DNA of 64,000 nt from Micromonospora_J zhanjiangensis (GTDB lineage Bacteria > Actinomycetota > Actinomycetes > Mycobacteriales > Micromonosporaceae): assembly GCF_042650605.1 (NCBI RefSeq), contig NZ_JBHSBN010000002.1, forward strand, positions 372,001 through 436,000, written 5' to 3'. How positions within the stretch are numbered: position 1 is the stretch's first letter; the number at the start of each line of letters is the position of its first letter. A model generated the notes under the pieces. It was not told where the DNA came from. It saw only the letters and a list, made by a program, of their open reading frames with translations, and searched no databases. Both the position numbers and the translations under genes were made by a program. This document shows positions 40,971 through 51,038 of this stretch, in pieces.

Positions 40971-41336
40971 GTGAAGCAACCGGCGTACCGGCCCATTCTG
41001 ATCACCGACGCCGCACGCAGCCAGAACGACCAGTTGCACAGCCGACAGGTGCGTTACGTCGTGATGATGGGCATCCGGGCGGTCTGCCTGATCGCCGGCG
41101 CGGTCCTGGTCAGCTTCAAGGCACCGATGCTGTGGCTGTGGCTGCCGTTGTGCCTGATCGGCATGGTCCTCATCCCGTGGCTCGCGGTGCTGCTGGCCAA
41201 CGACCGGCCGCCCAAGGAGGAGCACCGGTTGGCCAACCGGCTGAAACGGCAGCATCGGGACGACACGCCGGCCCGGACGTTGACCGCCGAGGAACGCCCG
41301 CACCCCACGCACCCCACCATCGACGCGGAGCCCTGA
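40971..41336 (+). CDS. DUF3099 membrane protein
   Basis: About 121 residues with two transmembrane helices (VCLIAGAVLVSF and LWLWLPLCLIGMVLIPWLAVLLA) and a conserved cytosolic N-terminus (YRPILITDAARSQNDQLHSRQVRYVVMM) typical of DUF3099, an actinobacterial family of unknown function. The basic tail is Pro/His-rich. GTG 40971 is seven bases after AGGAGG; GTG 40968 is an alternative. Confidence 0.88.
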   Translation: MKQPAYRPILITDAARSQNDQLHSRQVRYVVMMGIRAVCLIAGAVLVSFKAPMLWLWLPLCLIGMVLIPWLAVLLANDRPPKEEHRLANRLKRQHRDDTPARTLTAEERPHPTHPTIDAEP

Positions 41337-41421
41337 CCGCGGATCCACCGCCCGGGACGACCGGTCCCGGCACGCCGCCCCACCGCCGCCCACGCGGCGG
41401 CCCGCCAGGCCGCGCCGCGAC

Positions 41422-42375
41422 TCACGCGTGCGGCCCGGCAGGCCACGCCACCGGGGCCGCGCCTGCGGCGCCCCGGCCGGTCGGCGGGCGGGCGCCGACC
41501 AGGGCGACCGCCGTCGCGCCCAGCTCACCGGCCCGGTCCAGGGCCGCCCGCGGGTCCGCACCGGCGGTCCAGGCCGCCAGCAACCCGGCGGCGAAGGCGT
41601 CCCCCGCCCCGGTCACGTCGACCACCGTCCCGGAACGCCCCGGGGCCACGGTCACCGCACCGTCCGGGTCGGCCCAGACCGCACCCTCGGGGCCGCGTTT
41701 GACCACCGCGTGCCGCACCCCGCCGGCCAACCGCCGGGCCCGGTCCACCGGGTCCGGCCCGTCGGCCAGCACCTCGGCCTCGTCCGCGTTCGCGACCAGC
41801 AGGTCGACGTCGCGTACCCAGTCCAGGAACGCCGCCGGTCCGACCTGCCGCAGCGGCGCCGCGGAGGCCGCGTCGACGCTGGTGGTGAGCCCGCGCCCGC
41901 GCGCCACGGCCAGCGCCCGCAGGCCGGCGTCGCGCGACCCGGCGTCCAACAACGTGTACGCGGACAGGTGCAGGTGGGTCGCGTCCGGCGCCCCGGCCAC
42001 GGCGGCCTCGACGTGCGCCCCGGTCAGCCGGAGGTTCGCACCCCGCTCGCTGATCATCGTCCGCTCGCCGTCGCCGGCGAGCACGATCACCGTGCCGGTG
42101 ACCGCGGCGGCCACCCGGTGGACCGCGCAGTGCACGCCCGCGGCGGCCAGCTCGGCCACCCGGACCCGGCCGGCCACGTCGTCGCCGACCGCACCGACCA
42201 GGGTCACCGGGGCGCCCAGCCGGGCCAGCCAGGCGGCGGTGTTGGCCGCCTGCCCGCCACCGGTCAGCCGGATGTCGGCCCGGGTGTCCGAGCCGGTGAC
42301 CAGCGGACCGGCCAGCACCGCCAGTACGTCGGTGACGACGTCGCCGACCACGACGATCCGGGACGCCCCGGTCAC
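41422..42375 (-). CDS. psuK: PfkB-family kinase, probable pseudouridine kinase
   Basis: 317-residue ribokinase-fold kinase. Signatures: N-terminal LTGGGQAANTAAWLARLGAPV (PfkB signature 1) and C-terminal DVTGAGDAFAAGLLAAW with the catalytic Asp (signature 2). Pseudouridine specificity is inferred from its overlap (GTGA) with psuG: the kinase would make pseudouridine 5'-phosphate for PsuG to cleave. The C-terminus is Ala/Pro-rich. Taken alone, the sequence could equally be annotated as a sugar kinase. Confidence 0.85.
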   Translation of the reverse strand: MTGASRIVVVGDVVTDVLAVLAGPLVTGSDTRADIRLTGGGQAANTAAWLARLGAPVTLVGAVGDDVAGRVRVAELAAAGVHCAVHRVAAAVTGTVIVLAGDGERTMISERGANLRLTGAHVEAAVAGAPDATHLHLSAYTLLDAGSRDAGLRALAVARGRGLTTSVDAASAAPLRQVGPAAFLDWVRDVDLLVANADEAEVLADGPDPVDRARRLAGGVRHAVVKRGPEGAVWADPDGAVTVAPGRSGTVVDVTGAGDAFAAGLLAAWTAGADPRAALDRAGELGATAVALVGARPPTGRGAAGAAPVAWPAGPHA

Positions 42376-43343
42376 CCGTCGGCCCGTCCGGTCCGGTGCC
42401 GGCCGTGATCCGGGCCGCCCTCGCCGGCGGTGGTGGTGGCGGCCACCGCTATCCGGGCCGCCAGGGCGGCGTTGCGCAGGATGATCCGGACGTTGACCGC
42501 GAGGCTGGCGCCCGCGGTGGCGGAGTGGAAGTGGGCGAGCAGGAACGGGGTCACCGCCTTGCCGGTCACCCCCTCGCGGTCCAGCCGGGCCAGCCCGTCG
42601 GCCAGGGTGCGGTCGTGCAGTTCCGGGTCGAGCTGCTCGTCCGGCGGCAGCGGGTTGGCCACGATCACCGCGCCGGAGTGCACGCCCTGGCCGGCCCGGG
42701 CGGCCAGGGTGGTGGCCACCTGTTCCGGTGAGTCCACCGACCAGTCCAGCTCGAAGCCGCTGTCGGTGATGAAGAAGCCGGGGAACCGGCGGGTGCGGTA
42801 CCCGACCACGGTGACGCCGAGCGTCTCCAGCCGTTCCAGGGTGGCGCCGGTGTCCAGGATCGACTTCACCCCGGCGCAGACCACCGCGATCGGGGTACGG
42901 GCCAGGGTGACCAGGTCGGCGGACTCGTCGAAGGTCTGCGCCGCCTCGCGGTGCACCCCGCCGAGCCCGCCGGTGGCGAACACGCCGATCCCGGCGGCGG
43001 CGGCCACCGCGCTGGTCGCCGCCACCGTGGTCGCGCCGTCGGCGCCGCGGGCGGCGGCCACGGCCAGGTCGCGCACCGAGAGCTTGACCACCGTGTCGCT
43101 GGTCGCCAGGCGGGTCAACTGATCGTCGTCCAACCCGACGACGATGTCGCCGGCCACCATCCCGATGGTGGCCGGCACCGCTCCGTTGTTCCGGACGGCC
43201 CGTTCGATCTCCCGGGCCACCCGCAGGTTGTCCGGGCGGGGCAGCCCGTGCGAGACGATGGTGCTCTCGCAGGCCACCACGGGCCGGCCGGTCCGCAGGG
43301 CGGCGGCCACCTCGGCGCCGTACCGGATCTGGAAATCACTCAT
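42372..43343 (-). CDS. psuG: Pseudouridine-5'-phosphate glycosidase
   Basis: Cleaves pseudouridine 5'-phosphate to uracil and ribose 5-phosphate. 323 residues. Family motifs: GRPVVACESTIVSHGLPRPDN near the N-terminus, GVHREAAQTFDESADLVTLARTPIAVVCAGVKSILD with the catalytic Lys, GFFITDSGFELDW, and VTPFLLAHFHSATAGASLAVNVRI at the C-terminus. The ATG at 43343 begins MSDFQIRYGAEV; the longer upstream frame is not conserved in character. It is coupled to the kinase gene. No dedicated nucleoside transporter is adjacent. Confidence 0.95.
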   Translation of the reverse strand: MSDFQIRYGAEVAAALRTGRPVVACESTIVSHGLPRPDNLRVAREIERAVRNNGAVPATIGMVAGDIVVGLDDDQLTRLATSDTVVKLSVRDLAVAAARGADGATTVAATSAVAAAAGIGVFATGGLGGVHREAAQTFDESADLVTLARTPIAVVCAGVKSILDTGATLERLETLGVTVVGYRTRRFPGFFITDSGFELDWSVDSPEQVATTLAARAGQGVHSGAVIVANPLPPDEQLDPELHDRTLADGLARLDREGVTGKAVTPFLLAHFHSATAGASLAVNVRIILRNAALAARIAVAATTTAGEGGPDHGRHRTGRADG

Positions 43344-43444
43344 GATCACCACCGTACGGCCCGGGCGGTCCGGCCTGAAGTGGACCGCTTGCCGGTGACC
43401 TGTCAAAATCGGGGTTGCGGGGTCATTTTGGAGGTGTACGACAG

Positions 43445-43663
43445 GTGAGCACTGAGGTTCTCGAGCGTCCGGAGCTGAAGGATGCCGACACCGGGCCGGA
43501 GATGTTCCACTACGTCCGGAAAGAGAAGATCGCCGAGAGTGCGGTCATGGGAACCTTCGTGATCGCGCTCTGCGGCGAGACGTTCCCGGTCACCAAGGCG
43601 GCCAAGCCGGGCTCCCCGGTCTGCCCGAAGTGCAAGGAGATCTACGACTCGATGAAGGACTGA
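43445..43663 (+). CDS. DUF3039 small zinc-ribbon-like protein
   Basis: 72 residues, actinobacterial DUF3039. MFHYVRKEKIAESAVMGTFVIALCGETFPVT is followed by a Cys pair (VCPKCKEIYDSM); together with the Cys of ALCGE this suggests a metal site. Function unknown. GTG 43445 with GGAGG upstream. It diverges from psuG across about 100 bp. Confidence 0.9.
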   Translation: MSTEVLERPELKDADTGPEMFHYVRKEKIAESAVMGTFVIALCGETFPVTKAAKPGSPVCPKCKEIYDSMKD

Positions 43664-43690
43664 CCCGGGCCGTCGTACCCGTCGTCCGCA

Positions 43691-43696
43691 TAGCCT
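43691..43696 (+). promoter_or_regulatory. -10 box of a leaderless transcript
   Basis: TAGCCT six bases before GTG 43703. Confidence 0.45.
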
Positions 43697-43702
43697 TTCC
43701 GG

Positions 43703-44428
43703 GTGCCCACCTCCACCGCCCTGCTCGTGGCCGACCTGACCGGCGTCGCGGTCTTCGCCGCGTCCGGCGCCTCGGCCGGGGTGGCCAAGCGGCTCGACCT
43801 GTTCGGTGTGGTCTTCGTCGGGTTCGTCGCCGCGCTCGGCGGCGGCATCTTCCGCGACCTGGTGATCAACGCCGCGCCGCCGCTGGCCTTCGCCGACTGG
43901 CGGTACGCGGCCACCGCCGCGGTCACCGCGGCGGCCGTGTTCTGGTTGCACCCGCAGCTCGCCCGGCTCCGTACGACGGTCCTGGTCCTGGACGCGGCCG
44001 GGCTCGGCCTGTTCACCGTCACCGGCACGGTCGCCGCGCTGGCGGCCGGGGTCCCGGCGGTCGGCGCCTGCCTGATCGGGATGCTCACCGGCATCGGCGG
44101 AGGCCTGGGTCGGGATCTGCTCACCGGCCAGATCCCGGTGGTGCTGCGCAGCGAGATCTACGCGCTGGCGGCGCTGGCCGGCGCGATCGTGGTCGCCGCG
44201 CTGGACCGGACCGGTTTCGCCGGGCCGGCCCCGCTGATCGGTGCCGCGGTGCTGGTTTTCGGGATCCGCCTGGTGGCGCTGCGGCGCCGCTGGTCCGCCC
44301 CGGTGGCCACCGACCGGCCGCTGCCGGAGCGGACCCAGCGGCAGCGGGCCCGCCGCCGACTGGCCCTGCGCCAGCGGTCGCCGCACCGGCGCGCGTTCAC
44401 CGGCCGGCCAACGGACCCGACCGGGTGA
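43703..44428 (+). CDS. TRIC-like channel / UPF0126 (YicG) membrane protein
   Basis: 241 residues with about seven hydrophobic helices arranged as two similar halves (GVAVFAASGASAGVAKRLDLFGVVFVGFVAALGGGIFRDL and GLFTVTGTVAALAAGVPAVGACLIGMLTGIGGGLGRDLL). Each half ends in the GGG..RD motif of prokaryotic TRIC cation channels/UPF0126. The C-terminal 45 residues are very basic. GTG 43703 is placed by the leaderless-type -10. Substrate ion is not determinable here. Confidence 0.9.
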   Translation: MPTSTALLVADLTGVAVFAASGASAGVAKRLDLFGVVFVGFVAALGGGIFRDLVINAAPPLAFADWRYAATAAVTAAAVFWLHPQLARLRTTVLVLDAAGLGLFTVTGTVAALAAGVPAVGACLIGMLTGIGGGLGRDLLTGQIPVVLRSEIYALAALAGAIVVAALDRTGFAGPAPLIGAAVLVFGIRLVALRRRWSAPVATDRPLPERTQRQRARRRLALRQRSPHRRAFTGRPTDPTG

Positions 44429-44670
44429 CGGACCAGATCCGGTCGGCGGATCCGGCCGGGGCCGCGGACCAGGGCCGGCCGGCGGTCCAGGCCGGCCGGC
44501 GGCAGGAAGTGTGACCAGCGGCGCGGTGGTGTCGCCTGGGGCGGCTGGGGAGTCCTGGTTATGCTGGGACGGCCTTCGCGCTCCACCCGGTCGCGGAGGC
44601 GTTTTCGTGGCCGGTGCTTCCCGCCCGGCCGCCCGGCCCACAATCCCCCGTGGCGAGGAGGCGTGACCCG

Positions 44671-46392
44671 TTGGTTGCCCGGCCGTCCCCGACGGAGTCC
44701 TTCCCGCCGCTGCGGGCCTGGCAGCGGCGGGCTCTGGTGGAGTACCTACGCCGCCGGTCCGACGACTTCATGGCGGTCGCCACACCGGGCGCCGGCAAGA
44801 CGACCTTCGCCCTGCGGATCGCCGCCGAACTGCTCGCCGACGGTACGGTCGACGCGGTCACCGTGGTGGCGCCGACCGAGCACCTGAAGCACCAGTGGGC
44901 GACCGCCGCCGCCCGGGTCGGTATCCAGCTGGACGCGGCGTTCCGCAATGCCGACGTGCACTCGTCCGCCGACTTCCACGGCGCGGTGCTCACCTACGCG
45001 CAGGTGGGGATGGCGCCGCAGGTGCACCGGCGGCGCACGATGACCCGGCGGACGATGGTGATCCTCGACGAGATCCACCACGCCGGCGACTCGCGGTCCT
45101 GGGGCGACGGGGTCAAGGCGGCCTTCGAGCCCGCCGTACGGCGGCTGATGCTGACCGGCACGCCGTTCCGGTCCGACGACAACCCGATCCCGTTCGTCAC
45201 CTACGAGCGGGGCGGGGACGGCCTGCAACGGTCCCGGGCCGACTCGGTCTACGGGTACGCCGACGCGCTGGCCGACGGGGTGGTCCGCCCGGTGATCTTC
45301 CTCGCCTACTCGGGGGAGACCCGGTGGCGGACCCGGGCCGGCGACGAGTTGGCCGCGCGGCTCGGTGAGCCGATGACCCAGGACCTGATCGGCCAGGCCT
45401 GGCGTACCGCGCTGGACCCGGCCGGCGACTGGATGCCACAGGTGCTGCGGGCGGCCGACGCGCGGTTGCAGACCAAGCGGGCCGGCGGGATGTCCGACGC
45501 CGGTGGGCTGGTGATCGCCAGCGACCAGCAGGCGGCCCGGTCGTACGCCCGCCTGATCGAGCGGCTGACCGGCGAGAAGGCAGTGGTGGTGCTCTCCGAC
45601 GACGCGGGCGCCTCGGACCGGATCGCCGCGTTCGCCGCCTCCGACCAGCGTTGGCTGGTCGCCGTCCGGATGGTCTCCGAGGGGGTGGACATCCCGCGGC
45701 TGGCGGTGGGCGTCTACGCCACCAGCGCCTCGACGCCGCTGTTCTTCGCCCAGGCGATCGGCCGGTTCGTCCGGGCCCGCCGGCCGGGGGAGACCGCCTC
45801 GGTGTTCCTGCCCAGCGTTCCGCACCTGCTCGGGCTGGCCAGCGAGATGGAGGCCGAGCGGGACCACGTGCTCGGCGCGCCGAAGAAGGACGACGGCTTC
45901 GACGACGAGCTGCTGGAACGCGCCCAGCGCACCGAGGACGCCAGCGGAGAACTGGAGAAGCGGTTCGAGGCCCTGTCGGCCACCGCCGAACTCGACCAGG
46001 TGATCTTCGACGGGGCGTCGTTCGGTACCGGCGCTCAGGCCGGCACCCCGGAGGAGGAGGAATACCTGGGGCTGCCCGGTCTGCTCACTGCCGAGCAGGT
46101 GGCGGCGCTGCTGAACAAGCGGCAGGCCGAGCAGTTGGCCGCCCAGCGGCGGCGCAGCCAGCGGCCCGAGCAGCCGGCGGTGCCCGCCCAGAGTCGGCCG
46201 CTGAGCGCCGCGGAGCGGCGGATCGCCCTGCGCCGGCAGTTGAACGCTCTGGTGGCCGCCCACCACCACCGGACCAACCTGCCGCACGGCAAGATCCACG
46301 CCGAGCTGCGCCGGCTCTGCGGCGGTCCGCCCAGTGCGCAGGCCACCATCGAGCAGCTCGAAGAGCGGATCGCGACCATTCAGAGCTTCTGA
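44671..46392 (+). CDS. DEAD/DEAH-box (SF2) helicase
   Basis: About 573 residues. SF2 motifs: Q/I region PLRAWQRRALVEYLRRRSDDFMAVATPGAGKTTFALRIA (Walker A), Ia VVAPTEHLKHQW, II LDEIHH, III LTGTPFR, then the C-terminal RecA-like domain with LVIASDQQAARSYARLI, SEGVDIPRLAVGV and arginine-finger motif QAIGRFVRARRPGE. The C-terminal 130 residues are Gln/Glu/Arg-rich. TTG 44671 is nine bases after GAGGAGG; GTG 44650 is an in-frame alternative. A lone helicase with no nuclease neighbour. The 242-bp upstream gap holds one overlapping 29-codon frame I do not accept. Confidence 0.9.
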   Translation: MVARPSPTESFPPLRAWQRRALVEYLRRRSDDFMAVATPGAGKTTFALRIAAELLADGTVDAVTVVAPTEHLKHQWATAAARVGIQLDAAFRNADVHSSADFHGAVLTYAQVGMAPQVHRRRTMTRRTMVILDEIHHAGDSRSWGDGVKAAFEPAVRRLMLTGTPFRSDDNPIPFVTYERGGDGLQRSRADSVYGYADALADGVVRPVIFLAYSGETRWRTRAGDELAARLGEPMTQDLIGQAWRTALDPAGDWMPQVLRAADARLQTKRAGGMSDAGGLVIASDQQAARSYARLIERLTGEKAVVVLSDDAGASDRIAAFAASDQRWLVAVRMVSEGVDIPRLAVGVYATSASTPLFFAQAIGRFVRARRPGETASVFLPSVPHLLGLASEMEAERDHVLGAPKKDDGFDDELLERAQRTEDASGELEKRFEALSATAELDQVIFDGASFGTGAQAGTPEEEEYLGLPGLLTAEQVAALLNKRQAEQLAAQRRRSQRPEQPAVPAQSRPLSAAERRIALRRQLNALVAAHHHRTNLPHGKIHAELRRLCGGPPSAQATIEQLEERIATIQSF

Positions 46393-46418
46393 ACCGCGAC
46401 CGGTCGGCCGATACGCGT

Positions 46419-46451
46419 CGACCGGGGACACCCGCTGGGTGCCCCCGGTCG
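46419..46451. terminator. Strong bidirectional hairpin
   Basis: A 15-bp stem with one A-C mismatch and a three-base loop (arms CGACCGGGGACACCC and GGGTGCCCCCGGTCG), between the convergent helicase and DUF7455 genes. Confidence 0.85.
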
Positions 46452-46471
46452 ATAACGTGGTGGTACGGAGA

Positions 46472-46705
46472 TCAGTTCGCCATCAGTTCGGCGCCCCGCC
46501 ACTCGAACTCCGGATCGGTCGCGTATCGGACCGTGATCTTGACCAGGTCCTCGGCGTACTTGTTCGCGTGATGTCCACAGAACACCAGCTCGCTCCCACC
46601 CGCGAGGGTGATCCGGAGCTTGCCGGCGGCGTTGCAGCGGTCGCACCGTTCATCGGCGGCTGGGGGAGCCACCGTCTCGGGCGGCGGCGTGAGGGTCGGG
46701 GTCAT
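46472..46705 (-). CDS. DUF7455-like small zinc-ribbon protein
   Basis: 77 residues: Pro/Thr-rich start, then DERCDRCNAAGKLRITLAGGSELVFCGHHANKYAEDLVK. The CxxC pair and the later CGHH suggest a zinc site. Widely conserved next to the principal sigma gene in actinobacteria; function unknown. ATG 46705 has AGGAGGA upstream. In the 245 bp between this gene and the sigma gene only a small hairpin (46802-46817) and a repeated GTACGACCGGT are visible. Confidence 0.85.
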   Translation of the reverse strand: MTPTLTPPPETVAPPAADERCDRCNAAGKLRITLAGGSELVFCGHHANKYAEDLVKITVRYATDPEFEWRGAELMAN

Positions 46706-46950
46706 CGCCTTCCTCCTCTGGTCGTCACCGATGAACACTCTCTTCGGTCGTTGCTCACCTATCGTGCAACACCCCGGGTGGGTGCGGCCTTCCCAGTGTG
46801 CCCTCGGGGGACCGAGGTCACACGTCGTGGAAACAGTGTGCCGTGTCGCCGGGGTGCTCCGTCAATGATCACACCCGAGGAACCCACTGATCAACACCAA
46901 CTGCTGTACGACCGGTGACGGCGGCAGTACGACCGGTTGAGCGCCGAACC

Positions 46951-48537
<1,587 letters not shown>

Positions 48538-48823
48538 GAATGACCTTCCGGAGGCGAGGAACGATCAGGCCGGTGCAGCCAGCGCAGCATTCGGCAACGA
48601 CCCGGTCCGATGTGGTTGAGGCGCCCCCCGCGCTCCGCCCGGCCGGTGTCCGGCGGTAGGTGGCGCAAGGGTAGGGATGAATTGTAACGCCGTCTGCGGC
48701 GATCATCCCGCGCCCACGCCAGAAGGGCGGCTGGGGGCCGCCGACTTTTAGCTTATGTGCGTTTTGCAAGGATGGTAGCCGGGCCGGGGCACCCCGGACC
48801 GCGGGTGTGGGAAAGGGGACACC

Positions 48824-49642
48824 ATGGGGGCCGGATTTCCGGACGAACTGCTGGCGATCGCCGTCGACCTGGCCCGGCGGGCGGCCGACACCGCCGCCCG
48901 GATGCGCGCGGCGGGGGTGTCCGCGGTGGCCACCAAGTCCACCGCCACCGACGTGGTCACCGCGGCGGACCGGGCCGTCGAGCGGGAGATCGTCGAGACC
49001 TTGCACCGGATCCGGCCGCAGGACACCGTGCTGGGCGAGGAGTACGGCACCGGGGGCGCCGGGGCCGCGACCGGTCCGGACCCGGTGCGGTGGATCGTCG
49101 ATCCGATCGACGGCACGGTGAACTACCTCTACGGGCTGCCGCACTACGCGGTCTCGATCGCCGCCGAGGTGGCCGGTGTCGTGGTCGCCGGGGTGGTCCG
49201 CAACCCGGCGACCGGGGACGAATGGACGGCCGTCCGCGGCGGCGGGGCGTACCGGGACGGCCGCCGGCTGACCGGCTCCACCGAGACCGACCTGCGCCAG
49301 GCGCTGGTCGGCACCGGATTCGGCTACGACCCGGCCCGGCGGGCGCACCAGGCGGCGGTCCTCGCCGGGCTGATCACGCAGGTACGGGACATCCGCCGGT
49401 TCGGCGCCGCCGCGATCGACCTCTGCCTGGCCGCGGAGGGCGCCGTCGACGTCTGCTACGAGAAGGGCCTGAACGCCTGGGACCACGCGGCGGGCGGACT
49501 GATCGCCAGCGAGGCGGGCCTGCGGGTCGAGGGACTGGACGGGCGGCCGGCCGGTCCGGACCTGTTGATCGCCGCGCCGCCGGCCCTGTTCGGCCCGCTG
49601 CACGAGCGGCTGGCCCGGCTGAACGCGGCGGGCGGCCCGTGA
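48824..49642 (+). CDS. Inositol monophosphatase family protein (SuhB-like)
   Basis: Mg-dependent phosphatase of inositol-1-phosphate or related sugar phosphates. 272 residues with all family metal-site motifs: Glu in VLGEEYG, WIVDPIDGTVNYLYGLP, and the distal WDHAAGGLIASEAG. The ATG at 48824 has AAAGGGG upstream. The equivalent gene in M. tuberculosis (suhB) is also beside sigA and the Cei gene. The 286-bp gap shared with the sigma gene has an AT-rich pocket (48748-48775) that probably holds promoters. Confidence 0.92.
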   Translation: MGAGFPDELLAIAVDLARRAADTAARMRAAGVSAVATKSTATDVVTAADRAVEREIVETLHRIRPQDTVLGEEYGTGGAGAATGPDPVRWIVDPIDGTVNYLYGLPHYAVSIAAEVAGVVVAGVVRNPATGDEWTAVRGGGAYRDGRRLTGSTETDLRQALVGTGFGYDPARRAHQAAVLAGLITQVRDIRRFGAAAIDLCLAAEGAVDVCYEKGLNAWDHAAGGLIASEAGLRVEGLDGRPAGPDLLIAAPPALFGPLHERLARLNAAGGP

Positions 49643-49659
49643 CGGCCGGCCCACCGGTC

Positions 49660-50190
49660 TCAGCGCTTGGCGTTGGCCGCGCAGGCGCCGGGCGGCAGCG
49701 GCGGGCTGCCCAGCTCGGTCAGCGACTGGTTGACCTCGGTGGAGGTGGCCAGTTGTTGGAACTTCGGCCCGATCACCACGTCGACCACGTCGTCCTTGCG
49801 CTGCGGGTTGTACTCGGTCCGCGCGTTGTCGAGGAAGTACGCCCGCATCAGGTGCGCCGCGCCGACCGCCTGAGGGCCGTACCGCAGCACCGCGACGCCC
49901 TCGATGCCCTTCTTGTCGACGGCCGTTTTGACCACCTTGAACTTCCGGTTGCCGAAGTTGGTGGCGACGGAGTCCGCGAGCCCCTGGGTCTTCGTCGCGT
50001 TGTAGACGGCGATCTTCACGTTCTGCGGCTCGGGCAGGGCGATGTTGGCCCGGACCTCGCCGTTCTGGCATGCCCCCGGGGCCTTGTCGCTGCTCTGCGT
50101 ATCCCGGACCAGGGCGACGACGATGAACACCAGGGCGAGCACCGTCAGCGCGCCGACGACGACGAGTGCCCGCACCCGCGCAAAGCTCAT
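49660..50190 (-). CDS. LytR C-terminal-domain envelope protein (Cei/Rv2700-like)
   Basis: 176 residues: short cytosolic N-terminus, one transmembrane helix (ALVVVGALTVLALVFIVVAL), then an extracytoplasmic LytR_C domain (PQNVKIAVYNATKTQGLADSVATNFGNRKFKVV, VAVLRYGPQAVGAAHLMRAYF, DDVVDVVIGPKF). Two Cys (GACQNGE and PGACAAN) may pair. Position between suhB and DUF4193 matches M. tuberculosis Rv2700 (Cei), needed for envelope integrity; the same role is inferred. The ATG at 50190 begins the membrane segment. Confidence 0.88.
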   Translation of the reverse strand: MSFARVRALVVVGALTVLALVFIVVALVRDTQSSDKAPGACQNGEVRANIALPEPQNVKIAVYNATKTQGLADSVATNFGNRKFKVVKTAVDKKGIEGVAVLRYGPQAVGAAHLMRAYFLDNARTEYNPQRKDDVVDVVIGPKFQQLATSTEVNQSLTELGSPPLPPGACAANAKR

Positions 50191-50610
50191 CTGTTGGCTC
50201 CCCCGTGGAAGATGATGGCGACCACCAGCGGGCAGGGGGCGACCGGCTCGCTGGCTACCGAGTATTCCGCTGAGGCTAGCGGTTGTCCGCCACTGTGTGG
50301 AAACCGCCGGTCGCTGCGGCGTGCCGGTCGCCTCCGGCGATGCCGGACCCCTATCTTCGTGTCGCCTGAGTCACATTGGGAACAACTTCGGGGGCATGGG
50401 CGTACAAGCATGCGGCGAGGGCGGTATACATGCCTCGCCAATAGGGGGGTAAGGTACCGCGCTCGCCGGGGGGTTTGTTTCGCGGCCGCTGCGGCCGGAA
50501 CGGCGTGCCGGGGTCGGCCAGCGGAAAGAAGACCGGCCAGCGGGAACCGAAACAGCGTCGTCCGGCGTTACAACCGGCAGCGACCATATCGACATGGGAG
50601 AGTGAAACCG
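50191..50610. other. Intergenic region between the Cei-like and DUF4193 genes
   Basis: A 420-bp divergent gap without a convincing gene. It holds a 7-bp inverted repeat GGCGAGG/CCTCGCC (50414-50438) around TATACAT, and GGAAC (50378) followed 17 bases later by CGTAC, which loosely resembles an ECF-sigma promoter. These are weak signals; the long gap suggests regulated promoters. Confidence 0.4.
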
Positions 50611-50907
50611 ATGGCCACCGACTACGACGCCCCGCGTCGAGACGAGGTCGACCTCGGCGAGGACAGCCTGGAAGAGCTCAAGGCCCGGCGGGTCGACTCA
50701 CAGTCGGGCGCCGTGGACGTCGACGAGGCCGAAGTCGCCGAGAGCTTCGAGCTGCCCGGTGCCGACCTGGCCGACGAGGAACTGACCGTCAAGGTGCTAC
50801 CGATGCAGCAGGACGAGTTCCGCTGCGCCCGTTGCTTCCTGGTGCACCACCGCAGCCAGCTGGCCGCGGAACGCAACGGTGAGCTGATCTGCCGCGAGTG
50901 CGTCTGA
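50611..50907 (+). CDS. DUF4193 protein
   Basis: 98-residue acidic protein, actinobacterial DUF4193: MATDYDAPRRDEVDLGEDSLEELKARR, then a zinc-ribbon-like end (FRCARCFLVHHRSQLA ... LICRECV) with two CxxC pairs. Function unknown; the equivalent of Rv2699c in the mycobacterial block. The ATG at 50611 has GGGAGAG upstream. A terminator hairpin follows at 50924-50952. Confidence 0.92.
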   Translation: MATDYDAPRRDEVDLGEDSLEELKARRVDSQSGAVDVDEAEVAESFELPGADLADEELTVKVLPMQQDEFRCARCFLVHHRSQLAAERNGELICRECV

Positions 50908-50923
50908 CGGCGGGAATCCGGGT

Positions 50924-50952
50924 CCGGTGACCTCGCTCGCCGAGGTCGCCGG
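50924..50952 (+). terminator. Hairpin after the DUF4193 gene
   Basis: A 12-bp stem with one T-G wobble (CCGGTGACCTCG with CGAGGTCGCCGG) and a CTCGC loop, 17 bp after the stop. Confidence 0.75.
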
Positions 50953-51038
50953 GTTCGACGTGCGCGGGCGGCGGACAGCTGCTTGACTCGATCCGGTTCG
51001 CTGTGGCAGAGGGAGCGGACCTGGTTGGAGGAGCCGAC

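Noticed and set aside
44425..44514. 29-codon frame overlapping the TRIC-like stop as GTGA
   Set aside because: No ribosome-binding site, no motif, low-complexity composition; overlap alone is weak evidence in this genome.
50378..50404. GGAAC-N17-CGTAC as an ECF sigma promoter
   Set aside because: Only a partial match to the -10 (CGTC expected) and no regulatory context; kept as a remark in the intergenic entry only.
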